Source: Candidatus Saccharimonadota bacterium (lineage in GTDB: Bacteria; Patescibacteriota; Saccharimonadia; Saccharimonadales; UBA4665). Taken from it: a stretch of 36,132 nucleotides of DNA. The translations under genes and the position numbers were made by a program. Positions 1 through 7,309 of the stretch are shown one piece after another. Position 1 is the first letter of the stretch. Each line of letters starts with the position of its first letter. The notes under the pieces were generated by a model, which saw only the letters and a program-made list of their open reading frames with translations, had not been told where the DNA came from and did no database searches. The stretch covers positions 1 to 36,132 of the forward strand of contig JAQBRP010000020.1 of NCBI GenBank assembly GCA_028286405.1, written 5' to 3'.

Positions 1-353
1 ACCTCGTGAAGGTCGATTTTTACGTGGCTGGTGAGCGGATTGATGCGCTCAGTGTTATGGTGCACCGCACTGAGGCCGATCGCTTAGGCCGCGAGACGAC
101 CGCAAAGCTTAAGGAAGTTATTCCGCGTCAGAACTTTCAGGTCGCTCTGCAAGCAGCAATTGGCTCAAGGTTTATTGCCCGTGAAGACCTCAGCGCCTAC
201 CGCAAAGATGTAACTACTGGGCTATATGGCGGGGACGTATCGCGCAAAAAGAAGGTGCTAGCCAAGCAGGCTAAGGGCAAAAAACGCCTCAAGCGCTTTG
301 GTAAAGTCGACATTCCAGCCGAAGCCTTCACCATTATGCTCAAGCGTGATTAG
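1..353 (+). CDS. lepA: Elongation factor 4 (LepA), C-terminal fragment
   Basis: This is the 3' end of a gene cut by the left edge of the window; the reading frame is open from base 3. The residues match the C-terminal domain unique to LepA: the VDALS segment, the stretch IPRQNFQVALQAAIGSR, the RKDV motif, then YGGDVSRKKK and a Lys-rich run before the final IPAEAF segment. LepA is a ribosome-bound GTPase acting on stalled or mistranslocated ribosomes, and this domain contacts the ribosome and tRNA. The GTPase domain would lie to the left. The identification is firm because the tail is highly conserved. Confidence 0.95.
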   Translation, partial: LVKVDFYVAGERIDALSVMVHRTEADRLGRETTAKLKEVIPRQNFQVALQAAIGSRFIAREDLSAYRKDVTTGLYGGDVSRKKKVLAKQAKGKKRLKRFGKVDIPAEAFTIMLKRD

Positions 354-381
354 TTGCATTTTGGCACGGGGAAGCTACAAT
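354..381 (+). promoter_or_regulatory. Probable promoter for the 402 membrane gene
   Basis: TTGCAT (354-359) and TACAAT (376-381) are separated by 16 bases. The -35 overlaps the base just after the lepA stop. Predicted start of transcription is about 388, giving a leader of roughly 14 bases that contains AGGGA (389-393), a Shine-Dalgarno-like site eight bases before the ATG. Confidence 0.5.
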
Positions 382-401
382 AGCGAACAGGGAAACGTGA
401 C

Positions 402-1010
402 ATGAAAAATGATAAAAACGTATGGCTACTGCTAACCCCTTCGTGGGTGACCAACTTTATTGGGATTACTCTTGGCATCCTCATAACTGGCGCAACAATT
501 GTATTAAGCCAGTATCAGGGCAGTGAGCTGCGTCGTCAGATATTTGAAGTACAGACTAACTCAGCAGGCTCCTCAAGTGCCTACGACAATATTACGAGTA
601 ACATCGCCGATAACAGTTTTCTGGGCGCACTGCCCCTGCTGATTGTCTGGGCCTGTGTGGGTCTGGTGGTGTACTTCTTTGCAGCGGCTATTCTTCGTTC
701 ATTTGGGCAAGCCGCAGCACTGCATGATGAGCTGGAGTATGTGCATGTAACCCGCCAGGCGCGCATTCGTGAAGCATTGTTGCACCTTGGCATACGAGCC
801 GTAGCAGCCGTCGGCTGGTTTGTATTTATTAAACTATCGCTCAGTGTACTGATTCCCTATGCCTTGGCGGCAGCAAGCATCGCATCGCATTCCTTTAGTT
901 TGCAAAATGTTGGCTACGCGCTATTAGCGGTACTCATTATTTATGGCGATGTCTGTATGCACGCCATTTTCTTGCGCTTAGTTGCGCTCAAGCCGCGATT
1001 GTTCAGTTAG
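402..1010 (+). CDS. Four-helix integral membrane protein, unknown function
   Basis: I do not recognise this 202-aa protein. Four hydrophobic segments are visible, at about residues 15-36, 73-98, 127-160 and 168-195. A polar Ser/Asn-rich loop lies between the first two, and a charged loop with several Arg and Glu between the second and third. There is no signal peptidase site, and the short N-terminus ahead of helix 1 carries Lys and Asp. It has its own promoter after lepA, and its 3' end overlaps the convergent guanylate-kinase-like gene by 8 bases. No catalytic motif is apparent. It could be a lineage-specific membrane protein; nothing in the context assigns a role. Confidence 0.8.
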   Translation: MKNDKNVWLLLTPSWVTNFIGITLGILITGATIVLSQYQGSELRRQIFEVQTNSAGSSSAYDNITSNIADNSFLGALPLLIVWACVGLVVYFFAAAILRSFGQAAALHDELEYVHVTRQARIREALLHLGIRAVAAVGWFVFIKLSLSVLIPYALAAASIASHSFSLQNVGYALLAVLIIYGDVCMHAIFLRLVALKPRLFS

Positions 1011-1737
1011 TTTCTAAGAATTTTTTGGTGTCGGTGAGCAGTTGCTGGGCGACGGCTATACCTTCGGCTTGGTGCTTTTCGGAGCGAGCATTTTCGAGTG
1101 TCATTTTGTTGATGCCGGCCGCGGTGTGCACAAAGGTATCGTTTACCACAAAGCGGTAGTAGTCGCGGTCGAGTGCCATGGTCAGTTCTTTAACGGCACT
1201 GGTCAGCCGACGCCTGGTTTCATCGGCTGGTAAGGAGCCGCGGGTGTTCATGCGCACCATCCACTCGTCAAAACTTGGTGGCAAAATGAATAAAAACAGG
1301 GCATCGGGTTTAACCGCATGAATGTGGTCGGCCCCGACCACTTCAATCTCGTTGATGGCTACTTTTTGCTCATTAACCGCGGCAGCTAACTCGCGCATAC
1401 TGATGCCGGATACTTGCTGGTTGTGAATAATTGCGGCTTCTAGGAATTCACCGGCTTCTAAATCTTGCAGGACTTCGTCCTCGGTGCGGAACCAGTACTG
1501 CTTGCCGTTTTCTTCGAGGACGCCATCGTTCACTCGTGGCTGACGAGTGGTGTCCGACACAATAAAATGATATTTACCGGACTTTAGAAGTTCGTTAATA
1601 ATTGTGTTTCGACCAGCGGAAGACGGGCCAACCAGCAGCACGAGCTGCAGGCGAGCTAGTAGATCCTTGGCACCCTCAGACACGTGGTAATCGGCAAGTA
1701 CTCGTTTAAAATCATCGGCACGGGCAAGACTGTTCAT
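1003..1737 (-). CDS. Guanylate kinase-like protein with altered P-loop
   Basis: The 244-aa protein has the guanylate kinase fold signature: a P-loop-like GPSSAGRNT at residues 37-45, then the GMP-binding TTRQPR with a following G..Y.F, then FLEAAIIH and NEIEVVGAD, which corresponds to the usual LEIDVQGA. True guanylate kinases (GMP + ATP to GDP + ADP) have GK[ST] in the P-loop; here Lys is Arg and the next Ser is Asn. An N-terminal extension of about 30 residues precedes the fold, and the protein is longer than the usual 190-210 aa. It may be an active divergent Gmk or a non-catalytic paralogue. It is divergent from hrcA. On the minus strand an extended -10, TGGTATCAT, ends seven bases before the ATG and suggests a leaderless mRNA. 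The hrcA CIRCE lies where its -35 region would be. Confidence 0.8.
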   Translation of the reverse strand: MNSLARADDFKRVLADYHVSEGAKDLLARLQLVLLVGPSSAGRNTIINELLKSGKYHFIVSDTTRQPRVNDGVLEENGKQYWFRTEDEVLQDLEAGEFLEAAIIHNQQVSGISMRELAAAVNEQKVAINEIEVVGADHIHAVKPDALFLFILPPSFDEWMVRMNTRGSLPADETRRRLTSAVKELTMALDRDYYRFVVNDTFVHTAAGINKMTLENARSEKHQAEGIAVAQQLLTDTKKFLETN

Positions 1738-1755
1738 TACTTGTATGATACCAGA

Positions 1756-1782
1756 CTGGCACTCTTGACTCCAGAGTGCTAG
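1756..1782 (+). promoter_or_regulatory. CIRCE operator upstream of hrcA
   Basis: The arms CTGGCACTC (1756-1764) and GAGTGCTAG (1774-1782) surround a 9-base spacer. This matches the CIRCE consensus TTAGCACTC-N9-GAGTGCTAA bound by HrcA. The spacer begins with TTGACT, the -35 of the hrcA promoter. The site also lies over the -35 region of the divergent guanylate-kinase-like gene. Confidence 0.95.
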
Positions 1783-1793
1783 AGCTTTACAAT
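1765..1793 (+). promoter_or_regulatory. hrcA promoter (overlaps CIRCE)
   Basis: TTGACT (1765-1770), a 17-base spacer and TACAAT (1788-1793) form a sigma70-type promoter. The -35 sits inside the CIRCE spacer, so bound HrcA would block RNA polymerase. Predicted leader before the ATG at 1827 is about 27 bases. Confidence 0.85.
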
Positions 1794-1826
1794 TATTACT
1801 GTAAATTGCAAACTGCGACGGAGTCT

Positions 1827-2534
1827 ATGACAGAACGACAACGATTAATTCTCAACTCAATTATTGAGCAGTACGCCGAAGTGGCCAGCCCCGTCGGTTC
1901 TAGTTTGCTGGCCAAAGTTTTTGGCGTGTCATCGGCTACCATTCGTGCCGAAATGGTCGAGCTGGAACACCTCGGTTTAATTAGTCAGCCGCACACCAGC
2001 GCGGGCCGCATACCGACGGACAAAGGCTACCGTATATACGTCAACAACATTACCGAAAATACTGATCATGTACTGCCAGCCCGCCGGGCCGAAAAGGCCT
2101 TAGCCGCCCGCGTGCAAGGTGGCGGCGTGCCCGAACGGACCATCCGTAACGCGGTAGACACGCTAGTAGAGCTAACCCACAACTTGGGTATTGCTACCAT
2201 CGGTCCACAGCTGTACATGAGCGGCTTGTCTAATCTATTTGGCCAGCCCGAATTCGTGGGCGGCAACCAGGTGCGCCAAATTGCCGAACTGCTTGATAAC
2301 CTTGAGCCATGGCTGCGTGAAGCTGCGCCCAACGAACCGCTCAGTGTCTACATTGGCGGCGAAAACCCCATTGGCCGCACCGCTGGTGCTAGTTTGATTA
2401 TTAGCCGCTTCCGCAGTCCCTTCAGCGACCACAGCTACATCGGCGTGATTGGCCCAACCCGCCAGCAGTACCGGGACGTCATGAGTCTAGTACGCCACGC
2501 TGGCCAAGAATTGGAAGAGGCGCTGTATGTATAG
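1827..2534 (+). CDS. hrcA: Heat-inducible transcription repressor HrcA
   Basis: HrcA binds CIRCE and represses chaperone genes. The winged-helix DNA-binding domain occupies roughly residues 1-75, with the diagnostic segments RQRLILNSIIEQY, SSATIRAEM and SAGRIPTDKGYR. The C-terminal signature ENPIG plus GVIGPTR is present. The start at 1827 is preferred because the reading frame's upstream GTG at 1776 lies inside the CIRCE operator. GGAG (1820-1823) is three bases before the ATG. At 235 aa it is about 100 residues shorter than usual HrcA, with the loss in the middle and dimerization part. Repression of itself, dnaK and dnaJ is expected from the three CIRCE sites here. It overlaps the next gene by 8 bases. 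Confidence 0.96.
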   Translation: MTERQRLILNSIIEQYAEVASPVGSSLLAKVFGVSSATIRAEMVELEHLGLISQPHTSAGRIPTDKGYRIYVNNITENTDHVLPARRAEKALAARVQGGGVPERTIRNAVDTLVELTHNLGIATIGPQLYMSGLSNLFGQPEFVGGNQVRQIAELLDNLEPWLREAAPNEPLSVYIGGENPIGRTAGASLIISRFRSPFSDHSYIGVIGPTRQQYRDVMSLVRHAGQELEEALYV

Positions 2535-2733
2535 GGCTATAGAAGTGGCCAGTGATGCGGTTGACCGTTGTATTGACGGGCTTGATTACGCCTTAGATAT
2601 GGTGACCCTTAATAATCCAATTGACATGGCACTACACCAGAGGACCTATCGGTTGACGGCCCTGGTTCACCAACTTGAGAGTAAATTCTTCGAAGGAATG
2701 TATGAATATTCAAACAAAAGGAGCAATAAGTAA
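2527..2733 (+). CDS. Small conserved-looking protein between hrcA and grpE
   Basis: This 68-aa protein is not recognised. It is predicted to be mostly helical, acidic in its first half and with a Lys/Arg/Asn-rich tail. It starts inside the hrcA 3' end (8-base overlap), with GGAAGAGG shortly upstream as a possible ribosome site. Its stop codon TAA shares one base with the grpE ATG. That double coupling argues it is translated and is part of the hrcA-grpE operon under the CIRCE promoter. It could be a small chaperone-associated factor or a remnant of a longer HrcA; the frame differs from hrcA, so a simple readthrough extension is not supported. Confidence 0.7.
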   Translation: MYRAIEVASDAVDRCIDGLDYALDMVTLNNPIDMALHQRTYRLTALVHQLESKFFEGMYEYSNKRSNK

Positions 2734-3212
2734 TGACTGAAAAAAAGCCGCAAATGCCTAAGACAGATGCTAATGTAGCCGAGCTTATGACTCAAGTGGC
2801 TCAGCTAACTGAGGCACTGCAGCGCGAACGAGCCGATGCCATGAACTTGCGTCGCCGCCATGATGACGAAATGGCCAACCTGCGAGTGCGCGTTAAGGCT
2901 ACGGTCATGAAAGACTTGCTGCCGATTGTCGATAACTTTGAGCGAGCCCTCAAGCACGTGCCGGCGGATCTGACCGACAACGAGTACGTTAAAGGTGTGC
3001 AAGGTGTTGTTAAGCAGTTCGAAAAGACCCTAGCCGACCTGGGCGTCGAGCGTATCAAGACGGTTGGCGAACCATTCAACCCCGAACTACACGAAGCCGT
3101 CAGCGCCGAAGAAGGCGACGGCGACACCGAAATCGTCAGCGAAGAACTGCAGGCTGGCTATAAAATCGGCAATGACGTGATTCGGCACGCCATGGTCCGT
3201 GTAAAGTCGTAA
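2733..3212 (+). CDS. grpE: Nucleotide exchange factor GrpE
   Basis: GrpE releases ADP from DnaK. The 159-aa protein has the expected layout: a long coiled coil at about residues 12-60, the RRHDDEMANLR segment, LLPIVDNFERAL, then the C-terminal beta domain ending EELQAGYKIGNDVIRHAMVRV-like, which corresponds to the family's GY..GDRVIRPA.V.V. Length is a little short because the disordered N-terminus is trimmed. It is the third gene of the hrcA unit, with its ATG sharing a base with the upstream stop. It should be heat-induced with hrcA. Confidence 0.97.
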   Translation: MTEKKPQMPKTDANVAELMTQVAQLTEALQRERADAMNLRRRHDDEMANLRVRVKATVMKDLLPIVDNFERALKHVPADLTDNEYVKGVQGVVKQFEKTLADLGVERIKTVGEPFNPELHEAVSAEEGDGDTEIVSEELQAGYKIGNDVIRHAMVRVKS

Positions 3213-3216
3213 AAAT

Positions 3217-3522
3217 ATGCAAGAACAGCTAGTGTGTAATGGTTGTGTCCTCCGTACAATAGGTGGGGATGGCCTTGGATTGATAGTAGAGACTCTCCGC
3301 GCCCGTTTAGATGATAGCGGTGATCTGCAGCAGATTGGGAAGATGGAAGGCGCGGAAGAAATTAAGCAGGCCCTCCGACTGCCGCGCCCTGAGCGCTGCG
3401 CCCGTTTAGCAGGAATGGTTGTTATCCCGAGGGAACTGGCTGGCCATAGGCAATTCTCTCGTTGTCCTGAGGTAGCCCTGGCTGGTCAACTCGTAGATCC
3501 GGCAAATAATGTAGACTTTTAG
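3217..3522 (+). CDS. Small hypothetical protein before dnaK
   Basis: This 101-aa reading frame starts four bases after the grpE stop and ends just before the dnaK CIRCE. It is not recognised. Two Cys lie near the N-terminus (CNGC) and two further along (near residues 61 and 83), so a metal or disulfide role is possible. The central part is helical and charged. There is no clear Shine-Dalgarno, and translation would depend on grpE read-through. The tight placement in the hrcA-grpE unit supports it, but codon use and composition alone do not prove it is coding. Confidence 0.55.
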   Translation: MQEQLVCNGCVLRTIGGDGLGLIVETLRARLDDSGDLQQIGKMEGAEEIKQALRLPRPERCARLAGMVVIPRELAGHRQFSRCPEVALAGQLVDPANNVDF

Positions 3523-3528
3523 ACACAG

Positions 3529-3555
3529 TTAGCACTCTTGACATGTGAGTGCCAA
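3529..3555 (+). promoter_or_regulatory. CIRCE operator upstream of dnaK
   Basis: TTAGCACTC (3529-3537), a 9-base spacer and GAGTGCCAA (3547-3555); eight of nine bases match in the right arm and all nine in the left. The spacer begins with TTGACA, the dnaK -35 box. Confidence 0.96.
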
Positions 3556-3566
3556 TTTCTTACACT
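3538..3566 (+). promoter_or_regulatory. dnaK promoter (overlaps CIRCE)
   Basis: TTGACA (3538-3543), 17-base spacer, TACACT (3561-3566). The leader of about 52 bases before dnaK contains AAAGGA (3611-3616), nine bases before the ATG. dnaK can therefore be expressed apart from hrcA-grpE. Confidence 0.88.
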
Positions 3567-3625
3567 AGAATCATCTAGCACGCTGCTAAACGTATTGCTA
3601 ACCGCTAACGAAAGGATTCAAAGAT

Positions 3626-5533
3626 ATGGGTAAAATCATTGGCATCGACCTCGGTACAACTAACTCGGCTATGGCCGTTATGCAATCTGGTAAACCAGAA
3701 ATTATTGCAAACTCTGAAGGTGTGCGCACCACACCGTCGGTGGTAGCTATTAACAAGAATGGCGACCGCTTAGTTGGCCAGGTAGCTCGCCGCCAACAAG
3801 TTACTAACAGTAGCAACACGATTTATGAAGTAAAGCGCCTGATTGGCCGCAACTTTAACGACAAAGAAGTCCAGCGCGACATTAAGCTCATGGGCTACGA
3901 AATGGTCAAGAGCGGCAACGGCGTAAAAGTTAAGATGGGCGACAAAGAGTACAGCCCAGAGGAAATCAGCGCTATGGTGCTCAGCAAGCTGAAGAGCGAT
4001 GCTGAGTCCTTCCTTGGTGACAAAGTGACTGAAGCGGTGATTACCGTTCCGGCCTACTTTGACGACTCACAGCGCCAAGCTACTAAGGACGCTGGTAAAA
4101 TTGCCGGCCTCGAAGTAAAGCGGATTATTAACGAACCAACTGCTGCTGCACTGGCTTATGGGCTAGACAAAGATGGCAAGGACGAAAAAATCGCCGTCTA
4201 CGACCTTGGTGGTGGTACCTTCGACGTTTCTATTTTGGAACTCGGTGACGGTGTATTTGAAGTTAAGTCGACCAACGGTGACACCCACCTTGGTGGTGCC
4301 GACTTCGACCGCGTCATTATTAACTACTTTGCTGATGAGTTCAAAAAAGAGCAGGGCGTTGACATTACAGGCGATAAGGCTGCCATGCAACGTCTACGTG
4401 ATGAAGCCGAAAAAGCTAAAATCGAGCTGTCGAGTGCCCAGGAAGTTGTTGTTAACCTACCGTTCTTAACCGCTGATGCCGATGGCCCCAAGCACTTTGA
4501 ACACAAGCTAACCCGCGCTAAGCTTGAAAGCCTGGTCGCCGACCTTATTGCTAAGACGGCTGACCCTTGCGAGAAGGCTTTGAAGGATGCCGGCCTAAAG
4601 GCCAGCGAAATCAACGCCGTTGTTCTGGTTGGCGGTATGACCCGTATGCCCGCTGTGCAAGAAAAGGTTAAGCAAATCTTCGGCAAAGAACCGATGAAGG
4701 GTGTGAACCCTGACGAAGTTGTAGCCGTTGGTGCGGCCATTCAAGGTGGTGTGCTGCAGGGCGACGTTAAAGACGTGCTGTTGCTCGACGTAACACCGCT
4801 GAGCCTTGGCATTGAAACCATGGGTGGCGTAATGACTAAGCTCATTGAGCGCAACACCACCATCCCAACCAGTAAATCTGAAGTATTTAGTACTGCCGCC
4901 GACAACCAGCCACAGGTAGAAATCCACGTGGGCCAAGGTGAGCGCGACATGATTGAAGGCAACAAGAGCCTCGGCCGCTTTGTGCTCGATGGAATCCCAT
5001 CAGCTCCCCGCGGCGTACCGCAAATTGAAGTGACCTTTAACATTGATGCCAACGGTATTTTGAACGTTACCGCCAAAGACAAGGGCACTGGCAAAGAGCA
5101 GAACATTACCATTAGTGGTTCTGGCGCGCTCGATAAAGCTGAGGTCGAAAAAATGGCCAAAGATGCCGAAGCCCACGCCGACGAAGACAAGGCTAAAAAA
5201 GAAGCTGTTGAAGCTCGCAACCTACTCGACAGCACCGTCTATCAAGCCGAAAAAATGGCTGTCGACAACAAGGACAAGATTGGCGAAGACGACCTCAAAA
5301 TCTTGAACGAAGCCGTCGAAGCCGCCAAAAAAATTGTGGCTAACGACAAGGCTACCAAGGACGAGCTGGAAGCGGCCGCCAAGGAGCTGAACGATAAGCT
5401 GATGCCAATCGGTGCCAAGATGTACGAGAACAACGAAACGGAGACGTCATCTGACAAGTCCGACGACGAAACGAAAGATGACGCCAAAGACGAGCCTATC
5501 GAAGGTGAAGTCGTCGACGAAGACAAAAAATAA
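3626..5533 (+). CDS. dnaK: Chaperone protein DnaK (Hsp70)
   Basis: This ATP-dependent chaperone binds exposed hydrophobic peptides and works with DnaJ and GrpE. The 635-aa protein is full length. The nucleotide-binding domain shows [10 protein letters not shown] at the N-terminus, [11 protein letters not shown] and [10 protein letters not shown]. The interdomain linker [12 protein letters not shown] is followed by the substrate-binding beta domain and helical lid. The acidic, disordered tail ends in EVVDEDKK, like the conserved EEVD-type tail of bacterial DnaK. The start at 3626 follows a good Shine-Dalgarno. Transcription is from its own CIRCE-controlled promoter. Confidence 0.99.
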   Translation: MGKIIGIDLGTTNSAMAVMQSGKPEIIANSEGVRTTPSVVAINKNGDRLVGQVARRQQVTNSSNTIYEVKRLIGRNFNDKEVQRDIKLMGYEMVKSGNGVKVKMGDKEYSPEEISAMVLSKLKSDAESFLGDKVTEAVITVPAYFDDSQRQATKDAGKIAGLEVKRIINEPTAAALAYGLDKDGKDEKIAVYDLGGGTFDVSILELGDGVFEVKSTNGDTHLGGADFDRVIINYFADEFKKEQGVDITGDKAAMQRLRDEAEKAKIELSSAQEVVVNLPFLTADADGPKHFEHKLTRAKLESLVADLIAKTADPCEKALKDAGLKASEINAVVLVGGMTRMPAVQEKVKQIFGKEPMKGVNPDEVVAVGAAIQGGVLQGDVKDVLLLDVTPLSLGIETMGGVMTKLIERNTTIPTSKSEVFSTAADNQPQVEIHVGQGERDMIEGNKSLGRFVLDGIPSAPRGVPQIEVTFNIDANGILNVTAKDKGTGKEQNITISGSGALDKAEVEKMAKDAEAHADEDKAKKEAVEARNLLDSTVYQAEKMAVDNKDKIGEDDLKILNEAVEAAKKIVANDKATKDELEAAAKELNDKLMPIGAKMYENNETETSSDKSDDETKDDAKDEPIEGEVVDEDKK

Positions 5534-5574
5534 GCACTAGCATTTTGCAACAGTAGGCGTATAGTTAGGCTCAT

Positions 5575-6012
5575 ATGAGCCATGACGCGCTCGAAAGAAC
5601 GCTGCGTCCAGATCAAAAAGAAAAACTGGCCAAGAAAATTGACGAGGATATGCAGGCTATTGCCCGGCATTTGCCATGGTTTGTTAAAAAGGCGGCGAGT
5701 GGTCTTGTGCACACGCTCTGTGAAGTCCCGGAAGTGGGGCGACTGGAGGGTATGTATATGGGTAATTTTGCTGTTCGAATCTTAGCCGTTGGTGAGGATA
5801 CGGGCTGGTATCAAGACTTTGATTTAGTCGACTATCACCGAGCTCATGGAGGGGTGCCGGTACCTAAATCAGGATACCTCACTAGCCCAGAAGAATTAGG
5901 TGACTGTCCAATCGAGCCTGAGAAGCTGGGCCAGCTAGTAGGCACCCTCCGTGATTTCTATACCCGGCAAAACATTGATGAGCACATCGCTAATTTTGAA
6001 ACAGGTAGTTAG
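5575..6012 (+). CDS. Hypothetical protein between dnaK and dnaJ
   Basis: This 145-aa soluble protein is not recognised. The N-terminus is charged and helical (Asp/Glu/Lys-rich), followed by a central mixed segment and an acidic C-terminal helix. No transmembrane segment or signal is visible. A -10-like TATAGT (5560-5565) ends nine bases before the ATG, so it may have its own nearly leaderless transcript as well as dnaK read-through. Its stop codon TAG (6010-6012) lies inside the left arm of the dnaJ CIRCE. Position inside the chaperone block suggests, but does not prove, a stress-linked role. Confidence 0.75.
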   Translation: MSHDALERTLRPDQKEKLAKKIDEDMQAIARHLPWFVKKAASGLVHTLCEVPEVGRLEGMYMGNFAVRILAVGEDTGWYQDFDLVDYHRAHGGVPVPKSGYLTSPEELGDCPIEPEKLGQLVGTLRDFYTRQNIDEHIANFETGS

Positions 6013-6035
6013 CACTCTTGAGTAGCGAGTGCTAA
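6009..6035 (+). promoter_or_regulatory. CIRCE operator upstream of dnaJ
   Basis: TTAGCACTC (6009-6017), a 9-base spacer and GAGTGCTAA (6027-6035): a perfect consensus CIRCE. The spacer starts with TTGAGT, the -35 box. It overlaps the stop codon of the preceding gene. Confidence 0.97.
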
Positions 6036-6046
6036 AGTTGTACAAT
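6018..6046 (+). promoter_or_regulatory. dnaJ promoter, predicted leaderless start
   Basis: TTGAGT (6018-6023), 17-base spacer, TACAAT (6041-6046). The ATG at 6054 is seven bases after the -10, exactly where transcription should begin, so the dnaJ mRNA is predicted to have no 5' leader. Confidence 0.85.
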
Positions 6047-6053
6047 AGTACCG

Positions 6054-7151
6054 ATGGCAAAACGTGATTATTACGAAGTACTAGGTGTCGAAAAAGCCGC
6101 CAGTGCCGATGAAATTAAAAAGGCCTTTCGCCGCAAAGCGGTGGAATTTCACCCGGACCGTGGTGGCGACGAAGCTAAGTTCAAAGAAGTGAACGAAGCC
6201 TACGAGGTGCTCAAAGACCCGTCTAAAAAGCAGCGTTACGACCAGTTTGGTCACGCCGGTGTTGGGGGTAATGGCGGCAGCAATCCGTTTGAAGGTTTTG
6301 GTGGTGGGCAGGGTCAGAGCTTCGACTTTGGCGACATGGGCCTAGGCGACATATTCAATAGCTTTTTTGGTGGCGGAGCTGGCCAGCATGGACAGCGCCA
6401 GGCACGCGGTAACGACGTTGAGTCGCGCGTCGAAATTACCTTTGAGCAGGCGGTATTCGGCACCGACATTGATCTTAACCTGACACTCGAGGATACCTGC
6501 GAGCACTGTAAGGGCACTACCGCTGAGCCAGGCCATGAGCTAAAAACCTGCGACACCTGTGGCGGTAGCGGGCAAGTTATGAACGTCACGCGCACGGTGT
6601 TTGGCAACATTCAGCAAGCTAGTATTTGCCCAACCTGTAAGGGTAGCGGCAAAGTTCCCGAAAAAGTTTGTAGCGTCTGCCACGGCAAGGGTACCCAAGC
6701 TCGCAAGCAGAAGATCAGTCTTAAAGTGCCGGCCGGCATTGATGACGGCTCTACAATTCGTTTGCGGGAGCACGGTGAAGCAATTGCCAACGGCCCCAAG
6801 GGCGATCTGTACGTTAACATTCGAGTTAAGCCACACAAGCAGTTCACCCGCGAAGGCGATCTTATTTTAAGTGAAGAGCACATCGACTTTGTGTCGGCCA
6901 CACTCGGTGCCGAAATTGAAGTCGCTACTGTTGATGGTCCGGTGCGCATGAAAGTGCCGGCCGGTACCCAGTCACACAGTGACTTTAAGCTGAGCAACCA
7001 CGGTGTGCCGCATATGAAATCAAAAACCCGTGGCGCTCACATTGTGACGATTGTGATCGATACGCCCACCAAGCTGACCCCTACGCAGGCTGAACTACTC
7101 AAGCAGTTCCAAGCCGAAAAACCCGATCCTAAGCGCAAATTTTGGAGCTAA
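6054..7151 (+). CDS. dnaJ: Chaperone protein DnaJ (Hsp40)
   Basis: DnaJ delivers substrates to DnaK and stimulates its ATPase. The 365-aa protein shows the J-domain with HPD at residues 33-35, a Gly/Phe-rich linker (about 70-115) and the zinc-binding region with four CxxC repeats (CEHC, CDTC, CPTC, CSVC), of which the first lacks a full CxGxG tail. The C-terminal substrate-binding beta domains follow. Domain order and length are typical of full DnaJ type I. No Shine-Dalgarno exists upstream; the ATG sits at the predicted transcription start. A hairpin (ACACCA, 4-base loop, TGGTGT, 7151-7166) follows the stop but has no T-run. Confidence 0.98.
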   Translation: MAKRDYYEVLGVEKAASADEIKKAFRRKAVEFHPDRGGDEAKFKEVNEAYEVLKDPSKKQRYDQFGHAGVGGNGGSNPFEGFGGGQGQSFDFGDMGLGDIFNSFFGGGAGQHGQRQARGNDVESRVEITFEQAVFGTDIDLNLTLEDTCEHCKGTTAEPGHELKTCDTCGGSGQVMNVTRTVFGNIQQASICPTCKGSGKVPEKVCSVCHGKGTQARKQKISLKVPAGIDDGSTIRLREHGEAIANGPKGDLYVNIRVKPHKQFTREGDLILSEEHIDFVSATLGAEIEVATVDGPVRMKVPAGTQSHSDFKLSNHGVPHMKSKTRGAHIVTIVIDTPTKLTPTQAELLKQFQAEKPDPKRKFWS

Positions 7152-7177
7152 CACCACAACTGGTGTACGCTATATCC

Positions 7178-7294
7178 ATGAAAAGCATAAGCAGGAACCA
7201 GCAGGGCTTTGTCCCGATGATTATCTGCATCTTACTGATAATTGCGGCAATTATTTACTTTGCCTATATCCGAGTGGTCCAGGCTGGCCAGTAG
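7178..7294 (+). CDS. Tiny single-pass membrane peptide (38 aa)
   Basis: An ATG at 7178 opens a 38-codon frame ending in TAG at 7292-7294. The product has a polar basic N-terminus (Lys and Arg within the first six residues), then QQGF, then a hydrophobic helix rich in Ile (about residues 12-31), and a short polar tail. The G-F junction before the helix recalls a prepilin cleavage site, but the Glu at mature position 5 is missing. The frame lies between dnaJ and the ATP-grasp gene, with 15 bases to the next ATG. It is probably a small membrane protein; function unknown. Coding status rests on composition and position only. Confidence 0.5.
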   Translation: MKSISRNQQGFVPMIICILLIIAAIIYFAYIRVVQAGQ

Positions 7295-7309
7295 TGGTAC
7301 TGTAGCTCC

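Noticed and set aside
1776-1826. GTG start for hrcA
   Set aside because: It lies inside the right arm of CIRCE and upstream of the -10; the family N-terminus begins at 1827.
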